Part shown: piece after piece, positions 34,101-46,345 of the stretch
How the letters are laid out: each line of letters starts with the position of its first letter
Position numbering within the stretch: the stretch's first letter is position 1
DNA from: Gnetum montanum
Lineage: Eukaryota; Streptophyta; Gnetopsida; Gnetales; Gnetaceae
DNA: 64,000 nucleotides
Assembly (NCBI GenBank): GCA_015680685.1
Contig: MNCI01018134.1
Coordinates: 2,566-66,565 of the forward strand
Direction: 5' to 3'
Position numbers and translations under genes: made by a program
The notes under the pieces: generated by a model
Seen by the model: the letters and a program-made list of their open reading frames with translations, nothing else
Database searches by the model: none
What the model was told of the DNA's origin: nothing

Positions 34101-34565
34101 GTAAAGAGAATCAATGCAGAGGAGGATTTAAAGTTGTTTGAATATTCTCTAGTTGTTTCTAATTACCTACTTCTTAGATCACCACCACTTCAAGGAAAGC
34201 AACTACTACTACCCTTTCATGGGAGCCACCCTCATGGACTAATCTTGAGGAGAGGAACATCTTGAAAGGTGTTGAATTTTGAGAAGTGGATGCACTAACA
34301 TGACTAAAGATTAGATTCTCAATCATCTAGAGGTTGGTCTTCCAAACTTCCCTATAGAAGATGTTGCACCTGAATCTTCCCATGTTTATTTATTTTTAAT
34401 TAATTTTTAGTATATTTTACTTTAGTTTGACTTATGTCTTAGTTTTTAGTTATATTGATTACTAATTGAACCTTTGTTATTGTGATTGGTTTAGGTGCTA
34501 GTAGTAATAGCCCTAGTGGTGATAACATTGATGATGCTCCTCCTCCTCCTCTAGTTGTTTCTTAG
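31192..34565 (+). pseudogene. Antisense multi-exon gene, copy 2 (unknown retroelement-associated protein)
   Basis: A first exon reads MSEFIKYNGNNTLMIGHHVH to a donor at 31294 (GGGTAAGC). From 31975 the order follows copy 1: SLDKGVKKFINQVHDVPITL, FKIIFGIPCEGMKVSNKIGK, an exon with FAFFTIYLWRFIDFLMVKNY, VKHIVLTMQVQ then SMENVEELLSIISKKFSGMH, an acidic stretch (NEDEG...DAFDAIFEDS), a donor CTAG/GTACTT near 33205 with acceptor ATTGTAG near 33299, NFMHGMAKDMID, a Lys/Arg-rich helical region, EPPSWTNLEERNILKGVEF, ILNHLEVGLPNFPIEDVAPE, an intron ending TTTAG at 34494, and a last exon GASSNSPSGDNIDDAPPPP to the stop at 34563-34565. It is antisense to element C gag-protease. Function unknown. Confidence 0.65.
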
Positions 34566-35409
34566 TCCTACCAGTTTGATCATGCATTTGGCTATTTTCT
34601 TATTGTTTTCATGGTGTTATGGCTATTTCTAGTTGGTTGGTTGTTGTGAGACTCTTTATTTTTACTTATTTTATTGCTACATAATGTAGTCAAGGCTATT
34701 AGACTTTTATTTATTTTATATGTCATTGCTAACTAAAATTTTGTCACACTATGTGACTATAACAATGGGTTATGGACATTTTGGCTATAATTATTCTTTT
34801 AAGTTTTGCCTATACATTGTAGCATTTTTAGTTTCATGCATTTTTTGTATTATAAGTTTTGTTAATGTTATGAGGCTAATGTAAAGTAAGGTATAATGGC
34901 TATAATGATAAGGCCTTGCAAGGCCATGGTTTTACCAATTTTAGGCCTTAGCAATCCATAGTTTTACTAGTTTTAGGACTAGTGGGTTGTTGAAAATTTT
35001 TATAAGTTCTTTATGTTTTACCATTTTTATGGATTTTTTCAATTTTAAAATTTTTATGAAATTTTTATATTTTAGAAAAGTTAAAGCACAAAAAAGAAAA
35101 ATTGTACATGAGTGTATGTTATAATCTACATGCTAAAATAATGCAAAATATGGTAAGGCAAAATGACTCATGCAAAAAAAAGGTTAAATTAGGCTAGAAA
35201 AATAGAAAGAAAAGGCTATAAAATTATCTACATAGGGGAAAGGGAGTAGGAAACGTATGTCAATTATGCAATTGTTTCCTAATCTTTGAAAGAGTAGGAA
35301 AGGTGTATGGTCTTCATTGCATGATCTTATACTCTCCATTTTCCTTACTAATGACATTGAATGGGAGCTCTTCCCATGATGCATTCATGGTTTGATTGTT
35401 GTTAATTTT
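34566..35409. other. Spacer between antisense gene copy 2 and protease of C
   Basis: AT-rich; 34900-35000 has two or three copies of a CAATTTTAGGCCTTAGCAAT-type repeat, as at 15160-15385 in element B. No gene recognised. Confidence 0.55.
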
Positions 35410-35905
35410 GGCCTCATCTACTTCATCAAGCTTCGTGAATTGATTTTTAACAATAGGATTTTTCTCCTAAAACTCCACTTCAGACCCTTAATCTATGTTA
35501 ATGTTGTTGAGCACCAAGGGTAACACGTTATTGTCATGGATAATTATTTCACCTCCCTCATAGGGTAGGTAATTGTTTTGATGGATGGATAGGGAAACAA
35601 CTCATAATTCAGCTAGCCAAGGTCTTTCTAGGATGAGATTAAATCCTTGTATCTCTTCCACCACCAAGAAGTTGGCTATTATGGGGAATTACTCCCCTAC
35701 TATGAAGTCCAAAGACATGCAGCCTTTTCCTGTAGCCCATGATCCGTTAAAGGATTTTAAAGTTGAATTAGAAGTGTTTTGCATGTGTTCCACTAGGCCT
35801 AACCATTTGATGATATTATATGATATAACATTAGTGGCTACTCCATCATCAACATGCATCCTATGCAGATTTTATTGCCCAACCCTTATTATTATGAAGA
35901 GAGGG
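35410..35905 (-). pseudogene. Retropepsin-like protease of element C
   Basis: The - strand reads RMHVDDGVATNVISYNIIK, LKSFNGSWATG, FLVVEEIQGFNLILERPWLA, IHQNNYLPYEGGEIIIHDNN and VLNNINID.GSEVEF. Spacing and motifs match the protease of element B, including DDG at the active-site loop and the (G/E)RPWLA motif. The C-terminal acidic tail is the same in both. A few stops remain. Confidence 0.8.
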
Positions 35906-38880
35906 ATCCTTGTTGTCTCACCATCCTAGGAGTTGGTTTTAAAATTATTGTAACAGAATACTAATATGGTTTACTTCATTTCTTCCCAAAGTACCATCAC
36001 TGTGTGGATGGACTCTTCATTAGTAGGTATATCTTCACTAACAAAAATTGAAATAAACATCTTTAAATCTTCATAGTATGTAGCAAAAGCCATTACTAGG
36101 TCATATAGGCTAGGAGAAGTGTTCTTCAATTTCAAAGACTATTTGACTTGTTCCATACCGTTGAAGAAGTCTTTATCATTGGGCATTGGATTCTCATTCC
36201 TATTAACTTTGACCTCCTCCATTCATCCCATGATGTAAACTTCATGCTTCAAGGTTTCTACTCAGGCCTCTTTCTCCTTCACTTGTGGCTTGTTGTCCTC
36301 CCTTGGTTGACTAGTTAAAGTAAATTGTGCATTGGAGCTCATAGGAATGGATGAATTAGGAGTAAGGTTTAGTGGCCCTACTTCCTTCCACACATTAGTT
36401 TTCTTGTTTTCTTTGGATTTGGGCTTCAATGTAAAATTATTTCATTGTTTGGTCAATGATGTTTTATGACTGTGCTACGAAGAAGTTGTTGAATTGGCCA
36501 TCATAAGAGAACATTGTTTGGTTTGGGTTATAGGTTTAGTTGTAGCAGGAAGGGGCACTTTAATCATAAAAGGTTCCTTCAAAGATGTTGGTGATGGTGT
36601 CCTTACAAAAAGAAGAAGTCCTTGAACTAGACAAAGTTAAGAGACTCTTTTTATTATGAGGAGGTACCTTAATCATGAATGGCTCCCATGCAGGTCTTAG
36701 ATTGTTACTTACATTGAATGCCACCATTATGTATGAGTTATCATTTTCATTCAATGAATCTTTGTATACCTAAATTCACTAGTTTTGTAGCCTAACTAGA
36801 TTTGAGGTATCAAGTCTTAGCTCTCCATTATCTATCATTTTCTATAGGTCATCCTTCAAGGGTAGGCAGAAGTTAGTATCATGACCTGGCAACTAATGAT
36901 AGTGGTAGAAATGGTCAAGTTTGACATACTTAGGTACAAGTGGATCATCCTTGGTTTCCTAAGTGATATCCTTTTCAATATCACAAAATTAATCATATCT
37001 CTTGTATGCATTCTTGGTCATTTTCATATTGGATTTGGCCACTCTTAAGCAATTGGTCAAGGAGTTCAAAAGGTTTTAGTGGTAATTTCATATATCTTGA
37101 CCAATCTTTCCTCTTGAAGTTAGGAATGGTGTTGTTTGATGTAGAGACCCCTAATGTTGATAGCTGATTAGTTGTGGTAGGAACCTTGGGATGACTTGTT
37201 TTAGGTCCCTATGTGGTTTTATTATATTTGGCCATAATGGCCATGGCTACATGGTCTTATCTCCACTTCTTCTTATTCTTCCATGTGTGTTGATTTTTAT
37301 ACATCATGTAGGTGGGAACATGGCTAGCCCTAGTAGCATCCTATATGTTCTTATTCTATGAAAAAGCTTAACTTAGTGAGCACGAATCTAAGTAATAAAT
37401 TTTGTACTTAATGAAGTCATTAACCACTTCCTTGAATATGGCCAAAAGATGTTTCTTGGCTATCGGTTTGGGAATTTCATTAAGAAGAGCATTTCATCAT
37501 TGTATGAACTTTTGCATAGTTTCAAGGGGCCTCTACTTAACCTGCATTAATTGGTTAAGATTCATATTGGATTTCAAGTTATACTTGAAATGATTAATGA
37601 ACTATGATATTAAGTCTTGTAGTAAGGTAATTGATCCTCTTGGTAATACATGGTACCAGTCCAATGCTTTCCTAGTAAGGGACATAGGAAAGATCCACAT
37701 TATGGTGTGTGGTCAAGCTTGTAACAACAGGTACCTAGAATGGAAGGTGATAAGATGAGCATTGGGATTAGCCTCATCATTGTACTTTATGAATTGTGGT
37801 ATAGGAATGCTTGGGAAAAGAGTGATTTGCATAATAGCTAGAATGATGGGATCATTTTAATTGAAGTCCATTATTTTGATAGTCTATGTAATTGACACCT
37901 TGAGTTTTTGTAACTTTTCCATAAGGTCTTGGATCATTTGGAAGATCTAATCCAAGCCTTGAGGCATTCCATTAGGTTGTGATGTTTGTACATAAAGTTG
38001 TTGTGTAAGTTGGGAGGCTTGTGGCCTTGCAATACACAACGACAAGGATGGAAAAGGCTAAGTAATCATTCTCGTAAGGGGGCTAAATAATGAAAATGAG
38101 ATTCGCACTAGTATATAGGGGATATATGGGGGAAATGATGTGTGTGACACTTGGGTCACTTGGAATCCCACTATGAGGGCCATTGGAACGAAAAATGGAT
38201 GAAAGGTGATGAATACCATAGGTGACGATTATGTAGATTGAGGTTGTATGGAAAAATTCATGGAGAAGAATAAAGAGGTTGATTGAGGTATGGATTATTC
38301 CTAGTGAATAACTATGATGGGAATTGATCCAAACCTAGTAGGATAAGTAGGAGGAGAAGAGAGTTAAGGAACCTGCCCCATAGATGAGGTAGGAGAGGCC
38401 AAACTGGGTGTAGTGGCTTGGGGAGCCAATTGTTGGAAAAGTATTCATATGAAATTATTGGGCTCTCCTTCGATCTCAAATTCATTAGGCTCTTTAGGAT
38501 GGCTCTCTAACTTAGCATTCTTATTTTGCTCATCCATCTCAATCAGGTTGGATAACATGCATGTATGATTGTCATTTAGTGGTATTTTGTCCTACAATGA
38601 AGGAATGTACTTCCCATTTTAGTAGATAAACTCAAACTCATTTTTGAACTTAGGTTCCACCCATGAAATTAGTAGGATAGCTTGGATTTTGGTACAAATT
38701 AAGTTGTAGTATTTTTTATTTATTATGGTAAAATCTAAGCTTTGACCCCTTTGTTTGAGCAATTGCCTACGCTCAACTATTGCTAGGTCTCTTGGGTCAT
38801 ATACCTACATTGCATCTTGGTTAGGGACCATATCAGTCAACTTAATAATTAATATAGTTTATTTGAAAAATGGCATTGGA
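35906..38880 (-). pseudogene. Gag polyprotein of element C, decayed
   Basis: The zinc-knuckle region (about 36960-36840) reads PLVPKYVKLDHFYHYH.LPGH, then DTNFCLPLKDDL.KMIDNGEL, the Tat gag pattern. Downstream lies NENDNSYIMVAFNV and AWEPFMIKVPPHN, equal in place to HEPFMVHVP in element B. The N-terminal half, to about 38880, matches the gag start of D at 51224-51000 (for example KFxYI..GKYIPS-type order) and that of B. Confidence 0.75.
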
Positions 38881-39823
38881 AAGGTGTTTAATTGGGTTTT
38901 TGATTAAAAATTCCAACAAGTGGAATTGCCTAGTAAATAAGTGATCTTGGTTATAAAAATGGTAAAACTACCATTGTAGTTATAGTGTGGATGGCTTTAG
39001 CAATGTTATGCACTACATTGGTAGAAATTTCAAAATTAATTAAAATATTAACATTTTTGTTTTTGAAGTGCAAGCTTACACTACAATTGGTTTCTAGAAA
39101 TAATTGATGTAAAAATTACAAAGGTAGTTTTTTCCATTTTTTCTACCTTTCCCAACCTACACTAGTAAAACTAAATTGATTTTTGAAGGAAATAGATGGG
39201 TTTTGGTCTTAAAACAAAGAGATAATATAGGTTTTTCATAGGAAATATGTTGGTGATAAGAAGAGCAAGTTTTTTAGTTATCCTTGTTAAGAGGTATTGA
39301 TATACTTTTTCTTTATAGAAAACTATGTTGGGTATTAGTATGGTAATAAAAAATATACTAGTTTTTTCAAAGATATGCTAGGTATCTTGGGAAAAGTACA
39401 TTGACTTTGTGTTAATAAGTGTGGGATGGGGGGTGGGAAGGGGCTTTTCCAAGAAAACATAAACCGATTTTGTAAACTACGGTGGTCCTACTAGAGAAAT
39501 CCAATAGAAAATATGTTGTGGTTGTAATTGGGTTATCATTATGAAAGATACGTTGGCCTTTGGAAAACTCAAATGCTAAATTTCAATCAATGATTATTAT
39601 AGGCTACACTAAAAATTACCTTGGTTTGGAAAAGTCTATTAATTACTATGAAATTCATAGCAACATCCAAACTGATTGCAACAACTACACTAGGTATTAG
39701 TTGCAAGAGCATGGATGGCAATGTTAGTCTCTTAACAAGTTTTAATGTAGATTTCAAAAGTTTAGAGTTATGAAACTTAGCTTTGAAAAGGGTAGATTGG
39801 ATTAGGGAAAGAACTTGGATGGA
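38881..39823 (-). other. Untranslated leader of element C
   Basis: Lies between gag and the primer-binding site. Contains loosely repeated 20-25 nt segments such as ATATGTTGTGGTTGTAATTG and GATACGTTGGCCTTTGGAAA. The part 39240-39823 is repeated at 41040-41486 in front of the next LTR. Confidence 0.6.
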
Positions 39824-39842
39824 GGCCCTCCTTCTAGTGTCA
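39824..39842 (-). promoter_or_regulatory. Primer-binding site of element C
   Basis: TGACACTAGAAGGAGGGCC on the - strand, five bases from the LTR edge; same site as in elements B and D with two substitutions. Confidence 0.7.
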
Positions 39843-39847
39843 AAAAC

Positions 39848-41005
39848 TATTGCACCAAAAAAATTTGGTGTTGAAAATCTAAAAATTCTAGGTAAACCAA
39901 TTTTAGCTTGAATTCAAAAGGCTTCCAAGAAAGAGGATCCAAGGCACCTTGGATGGTCTTATCAAGCACCTAGGGACTTGGAAAATAAATTTTAAAAATT
40001 TAAAGATTTGAAACTAGAGAAATTGCACAAAATAAACTTGTAATATTCAAATGATGAACTTCCATAAATAAATGAACTACAAATTTTATTAAGGAAATAA
40101 AATTATTAATAAAATTGAGTTCAAATATGTACAAGTATGTGCCTATGTTCACAATGAGTTACCCAAATGATGCTTAAAGTTTGGTAAAATTGGCAGGTTA
40201 TGCTCTATAGTTAGTTGCATAATCCAAGTGCTTCCAAGCTTTAATTTCCCAAACTCCTCACTAGTTCTTGGACTTAGATCTACTGCATTGGTTCAACAAA
40301 ATGGTAAAACTATTGCTTGACTTTTCACTAATATGCAATCACTCTAAGAGTTTCCAATGCTTAGTTGATTTCCAATTTGCAAAAAATTCTTTTCAAAGTG
40401 TTAAAATTTGATTTAAATAGGTTGTTGGTGTGTAATTTGTTGCTAAAAAAGTTTCAACTATGATTGCTAAATGATTGTTGTAATTTGAAGGTGTGGCAAG
40501 CCATCAATTCTAGCGTATCTTCCTATTTGTGATAAGTTTGATGCACAAAGGCCATCAAAGATACACTAGATCTATAACAATTAAGTTCAACTTAAAAACT
40601 ATCTAGCCTTCATCAAAACTATGCTAGCCTTGGAAAGCTATGCTGGGTCTCATGAAAACTACAGTGGCCTTGTGAAAATTAAAGACCCAAAATTACTAAG
40701 ATGGTTACATGTAGTTCTAGTGTAGTTTTTACTTTGACCAACATAAAACCCATGAAAAATCCAAATTTGATAGTTCCTAGGGCATTTTTAGGCTTCACAA
40801 GAATAAATATAGAAATCACATAACGTTTTCTACTTGGGAAGTGAGGCTATAACAACTTATGTGGCATTTTTTATCCTAAAAAAGTTGAAGTATGAAAGAT
40901 TGCAGTTTGTGAACTACAAACCTAAAATTTTACAATAAAAATATTGCCTCAAGTTTAATGGTAAAGGTTACAATTTACAACATGAATTTTCATAGTGGTG
41001 TCTCA
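39848..41005 (-). mobile_element. 5' LTR of element C (C1, about 1158 bp)
   Basis: The + strand runs from TATTGCACC (decayed TGT) to GGTGTCTCA. It aligns throughout with 41513-42602: GAGGATCCAAGGCACCTTGG, GCACAAAATAAAC, GTGTGGCAAGCCATC, ACATAAAACCCATGAAAAA and TTTTCATAGTGGTGT. A TATA-like stretch near 40412 matches TATAAAAATA on the - strand near 42075. Confidence 0.75.
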
Positions 41006-42602
41006 ATATTTTTTCCTTGTGAAGAAACTAGGCTTGCTTTAATGTGGTGATGAAAAATATAGTGTTTCATCAAAAATACACTAGGTATTTTGCAAAAAGT
41101 ATGTTAGCTTTATGAAAAAAAAGGTATGCTAGGTTTTCTAAGAGATTTGATGAAAAATTTAATAGTAGGAAGTGGATGGTGAAAAAAAATATGCTAACCT
41201 TTGGAAAAATCAAAAGACCAATTTTTGAAAAAAATAAATATTTGCAGGTCATACTAAAAAATACATTGGCTTTTGAAAATTCAACAACTACTATGAAACT
41301 TATAACAACACCCAAACTAATTGCAAAAATATGTTGGATATGACTACAATAGAATGGATGGCTTCATTGGGTTCCTGGCAAATTTTCTTAGTAGAAATGC
41401 AATGTTTTAATGTAAATGAAAGTAGATGATAATAACAATCAATCATCAAACAAGGGCAAAATAGAATTGGATGAAGAAATTGGGTACAAACCCTTCTTCT
41501 AGCAAAAAAAAATGTTGCATTAGAAAAATTTGGTGCTGGAAAACCAAAGATCTCTAATATATACTTTAATGTTAGATTCTAATGACCTCCAAGAAAGAGG
41601 ATCCAAGGTGCCCTAAATGGTCTAGTTGATCATCTAGGGACATAGAAAATGTAAACAAATGTAAATAAATTTAAGAAATTTCCATATTTAAAACTACATA
41701 AAATGCACAAAATAAACTTAGAATATTTGATAATGAACTTAAAATACATAAATGAACTACCCAAATTTTATTAAGGTAATAAAATGTTGAAAGAAAAAAG
41801 TTTAAATGTATAAACGTTATGTGCTTAGATGCATAAAGAGTCACACAAAGGATGCTTGGATCTATTGAAACTAGCAGATTATGTCCTATAGTTGGTTGCA
41901 TGATCTAAATGCTCCCAAGATTCAATTCTTGGAACTCCTTGTTGGTTCTTAAGTTTAGATCTGCTACATTGGTTGAACAAATGGTAGAAAGGTTTTTTAA
42001 CTTTTTAGTATAGTGTAATGCTTAGTTGCATGATAAATTACCAAAAATTCTATTTAATATGTTCAAATTTTATTTTTATAAGCCATATGATCACTCATTT
42101 TGAGCTACAAATTTATGGCATGATTGTTGATAGATTGATGTAACTTGCAAGTGTGGCAAGCCATCCATTCTAATGTATTTTTTCATTTTTGGTAAATACA
42201 TTGGCTTCACCAAAACAACATTGGCCTTGAAAAGATACGTTGGGTTCTATGAAAACTACACTAGCCTTACTGTGAAAAATCAAAGTGCAACAATCCCTAT
42301 GCTTGCTATAGGTGGTTCCAATGTATATTTTATTTTGACCAACATAAAACCCATGAAAAACCTAAATTTGATAATTCCCAAGGCATTTTTAGCCTTTGCA
42401 AGCCCAAATATATACATGTGATAACATTTTCCACTTGGGAAGTGATGCAACAACTTAGAAGGCATTTTTCAGCCTCAACAAGCTAAAGTATGCAAGATTG
42501 TAGCCTATAAACTACAAAGCTTATATTTTACAATAAAATCCAGCTTCAATTTTAATGGTGAAGTTTATAAGTTGCAACATAAATTTTCTTAGTGGTGTTT
42601 TA
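41006..42602 (-). mobile_element. Element C2: LTR (41513-42602) plus leader fragment of a related element
   Basis: LTR C2 begins TGTTGCATTAG at 41513, next to a primer-binding-site remnant (41488-41505, CCCTTCTTCTAGC on the + strand), and ends about 42602. Then 41486-41006 is leader sequence homologous to 39823-39240, cut off exactly where LTR C1 begins. So element C is inserted in the leader of C2. ATATT at 41006-41010 would be the target duplication of C. Confidence 0.65.
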
Positions 42603-43660
42603 GTTAGAAAATAATGTAACTTATAAAAACCACTAAGATCATGACATTGTTGTAACTCTCATGAAGAACCTTTACATGTGCAAGATCTAGCTAAACAATA
42701 TATAATTTTTATATGTGCCAAATTAGATAGTATATACTATATAGTATATATCACTTTTATTAACCTTTACAAGTATTTAGTAGATAAAACTTGTTGGTAG
42801 CCATTGTAACGATGGAAAGATAAGATCAAGATCTAGAATTTTCATCTTCCCGTAGCCTTCAAAAATATTGACCTCATTATCAAGAACTTTATGAAATCAC
42901 AAACAAATTTGGCATTTTTACATGGGGCATAACCTTCATGACATTTCTAAACAGATCATTAATTTGAATGACATTACCATGGACATTTAAGAAAATATAT
43001 TATCCTTAACAAATTCTAAGTTTCTTATGCATCCTAACCTCATTAGATTACCAATACTAAGGGCATCTACATTACCTAAGAATCCAAAGTTCACTTCTCC
43101 AATGATATACATGTTCAAAATATTACACAACTAAATATCTTTATACTTTTATGCATTACAGTATACACTTTCTTACAAAAGCTCCTACTACTTGCAACTC
43201 CAAATAGCCCATCTACTACATGTACTTCTTAATCATGACATACATGGCTTATCAAATAAGATCTACCAAACTCTCTAGAGGTTCCCAAGATACTTTTCAC
43301 ACTACGTAGCCATCATGGACTTGAATTTACTCATTAGAGTTGGCTCTAGTTCATTACTACACCCTAACAACTTACACAAAGCTATCATTTATATACATTT
43401 CTTTTTCCATCTCATTCAGAGATACAATGATTGCAGGTCACTTTGACATCTTTTTGGTCGTAATTTTTGCTATGCTCAAACCACTCAAAAGTTGGAATTA
43501 AAGGGACCATCAATCATGGTAATGAGATACAACTATCTTTTTCCTATTGTTAACCCACTTACAAGTTTTGATTTGCTAATTACATTTCAAAATAAAATCT
43601 AAAAATTTATAAAATAAATAAATAGTTCAATTGAATTGATTGCTTCACATAACTAATAAT
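42603..43660. other. Unrecognised AT-rich interval
   Basis: No coding match. Contains a perfect 20-bp palindrome TATATACTATATAGTATATA at 42731-42750. Remainder is low-complexity AT-rich DNA. Confidence 0.5.
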
Positions 43661-44131
43661 TAAAAAATATTTACTTGTTTTTTAAGGCTTTAGTAAAAAT
43701 AAATTAATAAAAAAACATAAGAATATATCCTAGGAAAAAGCTACAAAACCCCCATCCTGAAATAGGCTCCTTCATCTTTCTTAGCTCATAGAGAATTATG
43801 AAAGAACAATGGAAAAGAAAGAATAGGAAAGTAGATATCACAAGGATGAACACAAAACACACTACATATTCTACCTTTAAGACCTCCTTGTAATCATATT
43901 TATAGTGTGGAATGGACATCCATGTTAGTGTTAACTGGATGTAAATCACATATTAACAACAACAAAATTACTAGGGCTAAACATCATTTTACATTGATTA
44001 CACTATAAATAAAATAGTGGTATATTATAACATAGCTATTATAACAACACAATCACAATAAGATAGTGGTTGTATATAAGTATAACTATATTTAAGCTTA
44101 TGTGAAAGATAGTTTTTCTTTACTTTACACA
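43661..44131 (-). mobile_element. 3' LTR of the copia element
   Basis: Matches 47790-48258 over its length (ACATAAGAATATATCCTAGG, TAATCATATTTATAGTGTGG, TAACATAGCTATTATAACAA, CTATATTTAAGCTTATGTGA). On the - strand it starts TGTGTAAAGTAAAG after the polypurine tract. Confidence 0.8.
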
Positions 44132-44357
44132 TAATTCTCCTTCTTGAAAATAAAGCTATTGTAAAGCCCAATCTAAATCTTATATTCTATCAAATTCATT
44201 GATACCAACAACTTTTTAACATCATAAAATTTTTTTAGTAGATAATATTTTTGTCATCATATTAGTAGGATCATCATGTATCTTAATTTTTTCTAGAAGA
44301 ACCCTTTGTTCATCTACCTCCTTTCGAATATAGTGATACTATATTCCTATATGTATG

Positions 44358-45223
44358 TGATGAGTCATGTGCTGACATGCTCCGATATTAGATATCCAAT
44401 ATTAGAGCTGTGACATTGGATACCTAATGTCAAAGCCCAGGACATGATGTCGAATATCTGATATCATAGGGTATACGTCAGCCTATAAATATAGTGCTTG
44501 GGCTCAAGATTTTAAGTTTAGTTTTTCATAGTTTTTACATAGAGTAGTGAAGCTCTTGTAATTTGTTTTCTCTAGAGTTAGAATATTTTCTAAGTGCCCG
44601 CAACAAGAGTCTAAGTGTGTACAGATCTTTGTTTGAACACTGATGTACCTGAGCGTAGCAGTGTGATAGGAATAAAAATGAACCCTTTTGATAATCCATG
44701 TAGCATTGAGAACAGATTAATGTTTCCTTTAATGTACTTTACTTTCATGCACTTTACTTTAATGCATTTAAATTAAGCAATTAATTTCTAGTTATTAATG
44801 AACACTACACAACCACTTCAAGCATACATATAGTGTTTGGTAACCCAAAAATGTTTAACATTTGGTAGCCTAGCAGTTCTATGTGTTCAGGATGTGTCCA
44901 GGAAAGTGGAACATGTACTTGTGTTAGGCTAGCTAGGTTGTGAATGAATTAGATCTTAAATTACTCTACCATTCATTCTTGTTGTAGGTGATTAAACTTA
45001 TAAAACATAAAATGATAAAAATCATGTACTTGAAATATACTTAAACCATATCCTTAAGCTTCACACATGTATTTGTGAAGACAATGAACATTCTCAATGC
45101 CCATGTCACTTTCTAGAAGAACTAGTGCACTGGAGAACTATAGGTCCATAGAATTCAACTGGATAATGTGTGAACACCTTAATGATTCGTAGGTTGGGTG
45201 TAGGGGTATCTCATGACTCATTA
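44358..45223 (+). mobile_element. Solo LTR of family E inside the copia element
   Basis: Starts TGATGAGTCATGTGCTGAC and ends TCATGACTCATTA. It is flanked by the direct 5-bp repeat GTATG (44353-44357 and 45224-45228). The copia reading frame resumes across it (SRNP... on one side, HIHIGI on the other). There is no polypurine tract or primer-binding site beside it, so it is a solo LTR left by recombination. TATA box near 44485. Confidence 0.85.
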
Positions 45224-46034
45224 GTATGGATATGCTTTGAAAGTGGGATTTCTAGATATTGAAAGTGCACTTTCATTATCATAGCCAATTTTCATAATAT
45301 TTTTATGAATCTTGTGTTTAGCCACCAATCTCTCAAGCCATGTTTCTTTTTAACTATATAGGTTTGCAACAACATATTATACTTTAGTAGTAGACTGAGT
45401 TACACAATACTATATTTGGTTTTGTGTGAGATATCACCACCAAAGATATTAAACACATATTCACATGTAGATTTTCTATTATCTAAATTCCTACCATAGT
45501 CAACATTCACATAGCAATGTAGAATGGGCAAATAGCTTTGATAATCAATACCAAAGTTCATAGTACTATGAAGATTTTGAAAAATTCATTTCATAGCAAT
45601 CCAATGTTGTTTCCCTAAATTAAATATATACCTATTGAGTTTTCTAATAATATATGCAATATCAAGTCTAGTATTGTCCATTACATACATCAAACTATTG
45701 ATAGCACTAGCATATGGAACCTTTATAATAAACTCATGGAATTTTCCCCATGAACGTTTTCCATTTCCTTTGGGGCTTGTTCAACTAAAAATTTTATTTT
45801 AGTTACATAGGGCATAGTTTCAACCTTTTTATATTTCATATCAAATTTTTCTAACATATGCAAATTTTCCAAGAAAAATCCTATTTCATGAAATTTTCAT
45901 GTCCAATTTTTTTTATGTAGCACCAATTTCTTCTAATTTGAAATTTAGAAAATATTTAACTTTTTAATTTCATTTATTAACATTTGTGATATATATAGTA
46001 TTACAATGATGTTTTCCATTTATACTCTAAACAA

Positions 46035-46345
46035 ATATATACAAGTCCTCTTGGATCTGAGCCAAGACTTTCAAAACAAGTCCTCAAGCCTTATGCAAAG
46101 GCATCTATGCCTACATACAAGTCCTCTAGTCTTATGTTAAGACTTTTGACATACATACAAGTCTTATAAGCTTCATACCAAGACTTTTAACATAAATAGA
46201 AGTCTTTTGAGCTTTTATCAAAACCTTTGATGCACAAAGCTTCCAAGCTTGACTTTTTCCATTCATAACTAAGTCCTTAAGACTTATGCTAAGACTCTTG
46301 AAATACAAGTTTGACAAGCTAAATCCAAAACTCTTAATAGTCCTT
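46035..46345. repeat. Minisatellite inside the copia RT region (about 40 bp unit)
   Basis: Repeated segments of the form ACATACAAGTCCTCTAGTCT + TATGTTAAGACTTTTG recur five to seven times with drift (ACAAGTCTTATAAGCTTCAT, AGAAGTCTTTTGAGCTTTTA). It stands in place of RT sequence between the N-terminal motifs and the VPYAS region. Confidence 0.6.

Larger units (their letters stand above)
31192..41005 (-). mobile_element. Element C: decayed Tat-type retrotransposon, 5' half
   Basis: On the - strand: LTR (41005-39848), primer-binding site (39842-39824), leader, gag (about 38880-35910), protease (35905-35410), then the antisense gene (34565-31192). RT, RNase H and integrase are not seen; the element is cut by E1, whose LTR ends at 31108. 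Gag-protease aligns with element B from start to end. The LTR family is shorter than in B (about 1.16 kb). Confidence 0.75.

Noticed and set aside
41070-43949. Several hydrophobic frames (80 codons) as membrane proteins
   Set aside because: Phe/Leu/Ile-rich translations of AT-rich LTR sequence; the frames differ between homologous LTR copies.
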